This document shows, piece after piece, positions 60,599-64,000 of a stretch of 64,000 nt of DNA (the stretch's first letter is position 1; every line of letters begins with the position of its first letter). The notes beneath the pieces are model-generated. The model saw only the letters and a list, made by a program, of their open reading frames with translations. It did not search any database and had not been told where the DNA came from. Origin of the DNA: Diplonema papillatum. Taxonomy: Eukaryota > Euglenozoa > Diplonemea > Diplonemida > Diplonemidae. The position numbers were made by a program, and so were the translations under genes. Where the stretch lies: positions 1-64,000 of the forward strand of contig JAPJBO010000886.1 of NCBI GenBank assembly GCA_030068145.1. The letters are read 5' to 3'.

Positions 60599-62972
60599 AT
60601 GAGCAATGCGTGCTTCAAGTGCGGTCAGGTTGGCCATTACTCGAACGCGTGTCCTTCGCGCGGCGCAGGAGGAGGAGGAGGCGGCTATGGGGGGGGTGCA
60701 GCAGCCCAGACGGCCCCCAGTGGTGGGTCGCGTTCCGAGGTCCTGCACAACTTCCAGGGTTCCGGCTACACTGGGCAGCCGGACTTCGACTACCACGGCG
60801 CGGAGGCACTCCTGTTCCCCATCAGCTCCCTGACAGAGGTCCACGATACGAAGTGGTTCATCAAGGCACGCGTCGTCGAAAAGTCGGACGTCCGGAAGTG
60901 GTCGAATGCCCGCTCAGGCGAAGGCATCCTCGCCTCGGTAACACTCGTTGACGAGTCTGGAGGTGCCATCCGGGCGACCTTCTTCAAACAGGTACGCTTT
61001 CTTGTTTGCCTAGCTAGGGCAGTCGTACTCTTTGTCCTCTTCCCAGCTGGCGAAGTCTCAGAATCCTTGGCTCCAATTGCGAGCTTTTGAACTATTAGGC
61101 AATTTGCGAACCTGCTGCCATCGTCGCACGAAAGTTCGCGGTACAGTGTCTCAACATCACTGGATATTGACGTCAGATAGTAGATACGTGCTGAAATTCC
61201 TACCACTAGCTGGTGTCACGACAGAGCACGGCCAAGCACTGTGACTCTGAGCGTTGATCGTGGCACCAAAATCTGTGCGTCCACACGGGATCGTCGGAAT
61301 CACAAACAAATTCACAGGCGGTAGAGAAGTTCTACAACTTGATGCAGGTGAACCAGGTGTTCTTATTCGGCCACGGCCGTATCAAGCCGGCCCAGAAGCG
61401 GTTCTCGACGCTGCCGCACGACTACGAGCTCTCCTTCGATGAGCACTCGGTGGTGCAGCCGCTCATGCGCGACGACCCCGGCATGATGCGGATTCCGAAC
61501 CAGGTGGCGGCGAACTTTACCAGCCTCAGAGACTTGATGGACGTCGAAGTGGGCCGCTCGATTGACTTGCAGTGCATCGTCAGGGAGGTCGGGCCGTTGA
61601 CGTCGATCCGTCGGAAATCCGACAACTCGGAACTGCGGAAGCGAACGCTGAAAGTGTGCGACAACACGACGACGATGTCGTTCGAACTGACGGTGTGGGG
61701 GGACAATGCGGAGCAGTGCACGGCCCGCGTCGGTTCCGGGGTGGTGGCGAAGAGCTGCAGGGTGGGCAAGTTCATGAACGCAATCAACCTCAACGCGAAC
61801 AGTCTCGAGGTCGACTCGCCGCAAAGTCGGGACTTGCAGCTTTGGTGGCAAAACGTCGGCTGCCAGCAGACATTCGAGCACATGGCACCCGACGCAAGCT
61901 CGCCCAAGCGCCACTACAACCGCGTCGGCCTCGACCAGGTAGACATCAAGAACCTGGGTCGCAACGATAAGCCGGACATCGTGTACATCCGGGGCACAAT
62001 CACAGGCCTTAACGACAAGAACCTCGTGTACCCAGCCTGCCCCCATCCCCGCGACACCGGCATGGGCACGCCCCAGCCCGACCAAAAGTGTCAAAAGAAG
62101 GTATCCCCCTTTGTATTGCTTTGTGTTGATCGTACTACACGAAACTTACCAAAGCAGGTGAGTTCCGCTGGTGCACACAAACAAAAGAAAGCGCCGTACT
62201 ATTTTTTAGAGTGAACGTTTGCTTGACAAACGTAGACGCATCCTTCGTAGTGGAGAAGGCCGCCAGTTGCAAAGAAATCTGCAGAAGCACGATTATATCT
62301 GGGGAGTTTGCCGGGCGTATGCATTCAACATTGACGAACGCGCTAAGATCAACGGTGGATTCTCTTCCCTTTGGCATTGCAACCATTGGTGCTGCATACG
62401 GCAACCCCGTGTCTCTGCGGAGTTTACTTTGCAGATTGTCAAGTCGGTGCGTTCCAGCGAGTCGCAGTCACAAGTATAGCGGGTGCCCTGAGTCTGCTAA
62501 CTTAATGCTCAGACACTTGTTCTTGCGCTCTCGTAGCACGGGTGGTCCTGGCTGTGAACGAGCTACGAACAGCCAACCAGACTCACACCACTGTCCTGTC
62601 TGTAGACACTCAGGTTCCACGCTGATGATGGTCTGAACCCCGCCTGGCCAATGACACCCTCTTTTGGAGGTTAACACCCCTAACCCCCAGGGCCCGTGGA
62701 TGCTATATCCATTCTTCCGACACCACGACCGGCTGAAGCCTCAAAACACTCCAAAACAGGTGTCGAGCATCCCCGAAGGCAGCTTGCCGCTCAGGTGTCC
62801 TCTGCACGGGGAGGTGCCGCAACCGCAGTACCGCTACATCGCGAACATGAAGGTCGGTGACTTGACCAACAGCTGCTTCGTTACCGCATTCGACAACGTG
62901 GCGCAACCGCTGTTCGGCTGTGAGGCAGTGGAGTTCGCGAACATCGAAGTCGCACAGGAAAGGCTCGCACAG
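60599..62972 (+). CDS. RPA1: Replication protein A large subunit (RPA1) with N-terminal CCHC zinc knuckle, 3' end outside window
   Basis: Exons 60599-60991, 61318-62100 and 62760-62972 join in phase 0 (463 residues so far); the donor CAG|GTTGTG at 62972 shows that more exons follow beyond recognisable sequence. Residues 4-17 are a CCHC knuckle, CFKCGQVGHYSNAC, then a Gly-rich linker. From about residue 45 come OB folds DBD-A (FPISSLTEVHDTKWFIKARV ... GRIKPAQKRF), DBD-B (RDLMDVEVGRSIDLQCIVRE) and DBD-C with its zinc ribbon (YPACPHP ... CQKKV ... LRCPLHGE). The usual N-terminal protein-interaction OB fold (RPA70N) is absent, replaced by the knuckle. RPA1 binds single-stranded DNA in replication and repair. 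The start follows GTTCACG; an upstream Met (60560) lies in a GA-rich leader. Confidence 0.93.
62147..62210 (+). repeat. Repeat R5 (ACTTACCAAAGCAGGTGAGT) in RPA1 intron 2
   Basis: ACTTACCAAAGCAGGTGAGT followed by TCCGCTGGTGCACACAAACA matches 49740-49785 (CTTACCAAGGCAGGTGAGTT, TCGCTAGTAGCGCACAAACA) and part of 55374-55412 (GGGTGAGTTCCGCTAGTGTG). It contains a CAG|GTGAGT junction on this strand and GTAAG on the other. Confidence 0.7.
62577..62640 (+). repeat. Dispersed repeat R1, copy 4 (partial), in RPA1 intron 2
   Basis: ACTCACACCACTGTCCTGTC, then ACACTCAGGTTCCACGCTGA and GATGATGGTC, truncated compared with the other copies. Confidence 0.75.
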
Positions 62973-63189
62973 GTTGTGTCCAATTTTCTTTGACTGTTTG
63001 TGTCGAAGATCGCAGATCTTCGAATGCCAATACATCCAACAAACAGTCCCGGACATGGCTAGTCATTCCTCATATTGAAAGTGTAGATCAAAGAAACAAC
63101 CCACACCTTATTTGCTCTAAGAGAACTCATTCAACAAGAACGTGCGCTCGGCTAAGGCCGGCGCGTGGCGAGACTGGAGGCAGCAGTTA

Positions 63190-63650
63190 AAGTTCGGGGA
63201 ACAGTAAAGTTCGGGCGAAGCTATGTTCGGGCAATGCTGGTGAAGCTAAGTTCGAGTGATGCTTAGTTCGGGCGTTGCTAAGCGCTCAGGCTGCGCTGGT
63301 ACTAAAAAACAGTTCGGGCACGAAGCGAAGTTCGGCCAGGGTGTAAAGTCCGGGTGAAGCCAAGGTCGGTGCTCGTACCCGGGGGGACACCCCCCCCGGA
63401 CCCCCCCGACCCACCGAGTGCGGGAAAAGTTTGGCGCTGGTACCCGGGTGGGCGCCCCCCCCGCCGCCCCCCGGCGAAGCAAAAGTTCGGGCGGACTGAG
63501 TTCGGGCGAAGCAACGCTCGGGCGAAGTTAAGTTCTGGCGAAGCAAAGTTCGGGCGATGCTAAATTCTGGTACGGGCGCAGCTGAGTTCGGACGAAGCAA
63601 AGTTCGCACGAAGCTGAGTTCTGGTGAAGCAAAGTTCGGTTCTCGTAGCA
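63190..63650 (+). repeat. AAGTTCGGGCGAAGC minisatellite, copy 2
   Basis: The same degenerate unit as at 48.9-49.3 kb, interrupted at 63371-63475 by two GTACCCGGG-led C/G palindromes. A similar GTACCCGGGGGGAGACCCCC palindrome is found in copy 1 at 49316-49358. Confidence 0.9.
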
Positions 63651-64000
63651 AGTTTGGCCTGTGATGGCAAACTCGGTCGCCCGACTCCGTTTCCCGGGGT
63701 GACCCAAATACCGCGAGATACTGAGAAACCCGCCAAGAACGCAATTTTCGGGCACATTTGACCCCGAAACGCAACAAACCTCGAAAACAATCTTCGACCG
63801 GAAAAATGTCATGGGCGGGGTTCGAACCCGGACTCACCGGCCTGAAGGCCGGCGCCCGGTCACTCTGCCACCCGCATACCTTCTGCGAGGAAAAAAAAAA
63901 GCTTGCCCGGCTCTTTCCAAAAACAATACACTTTTTTCATGAAGAAAAGCCGGGTTGGCTCGAATAGAGGCTATTCACATTGCATGTTCATAGGACCTCC
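63646..64000 (-). mobile_element. tRNA-like SINE-type element, copy 2, runs off the window
   Basis: Collinear with 49266-49675 from GCAAGTTTGGCCTGTGATGG to TTGCATGTTCATAGGACCTC; its outer end lies beyond 64000. Confidence 0.7.
63808..63880 (-). other. tRNA-like block with A and B boxes, copy 2
   Basis: The minus strand has GGTGGCAGAGTGACCGGGCG (A box pattern TGGCnnAGTG), GCCGGCCTTCAGGCCGGT and the B box GGGTTCGAACCCC. The central palindrome folds as a 6-bp stem with a TTCA loop, not a normal anticodon arm, and no acceptor stem pairs. Called tRNA-derived, not a tRNA gene. Confidence 0.6.

Noticed and set aside
61363..62094. 243-residue minus-strand ORF
   Set aside because: Antisense of RPA1 exon 2, whose plus-strand homology is unmistakable.

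Overview
The window is nuclear DNA of a eukaryote, most likely a repeat-rich protist. Recognisable genes are split by GT-AG introns with pyrimidine-rich acceptors. They are separated by kilobases of minisatellites, dispersed repeats and transposable-element remains. Predicted genes end in TGA, TAG or TAA, so the standard code fits. Lineage cannot be assigned from sequence alone.

Layout. 1-4165: a DNA transposon, cut by the window edge, with compound terminal inverted repeats and two minus-strand ORFs. 4166-6682: repeats. 6683-8443: an intron-free gene for a Gln/His/Pro-rich repeat protein. 10148-15981: gene A, a four-exon membrane receptor with Cache-like ectodomain, second membrane helix, HAMP-like linker and cyclase-homology domain. 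17.3-17.7 kb: an EF-hand relic. 20.97-22.35 kb: a frameshifted ubiquitin-specific protease with zinc fingers. 23.1-23.9 kb: a foldback repeat. 25493-48623: gene B, a paralogue of gene A stretched over 23 kb. Its introns hold a 31-bp satellite (about 116 units), a DIRS/Ngaro-like retroelement inserted in that satellite, a C48-like protease relic and a LINE-type retrotransposon (about 35.1-40.6 kb). Intron 3 of gene B also holds an inverted, broken extra copy of the 3' part of gene A.

48.6-53.6 kb is mostly repeats, including a tRNA-like short element seen again at the right edge. 53649-55278: a YIPF-type Golgi membrane protein. 57011-58336: a two-exon mitochondrial ATPase-inhibitor (IF1)-like protein. 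60599-62972 and beyond the window: the large subunit of replication protein A (RPA1), beginning with a CCHC zinc knuckle.

The genes do not form a pathway. YIPF, IF1-like and RPA1 are unrelated housekeeping genes. The most distinctive content is the A/B receptor family, whose cyclase-homology domain lacks every catalytic residue I could place, and the mobile elements nested in and around it.
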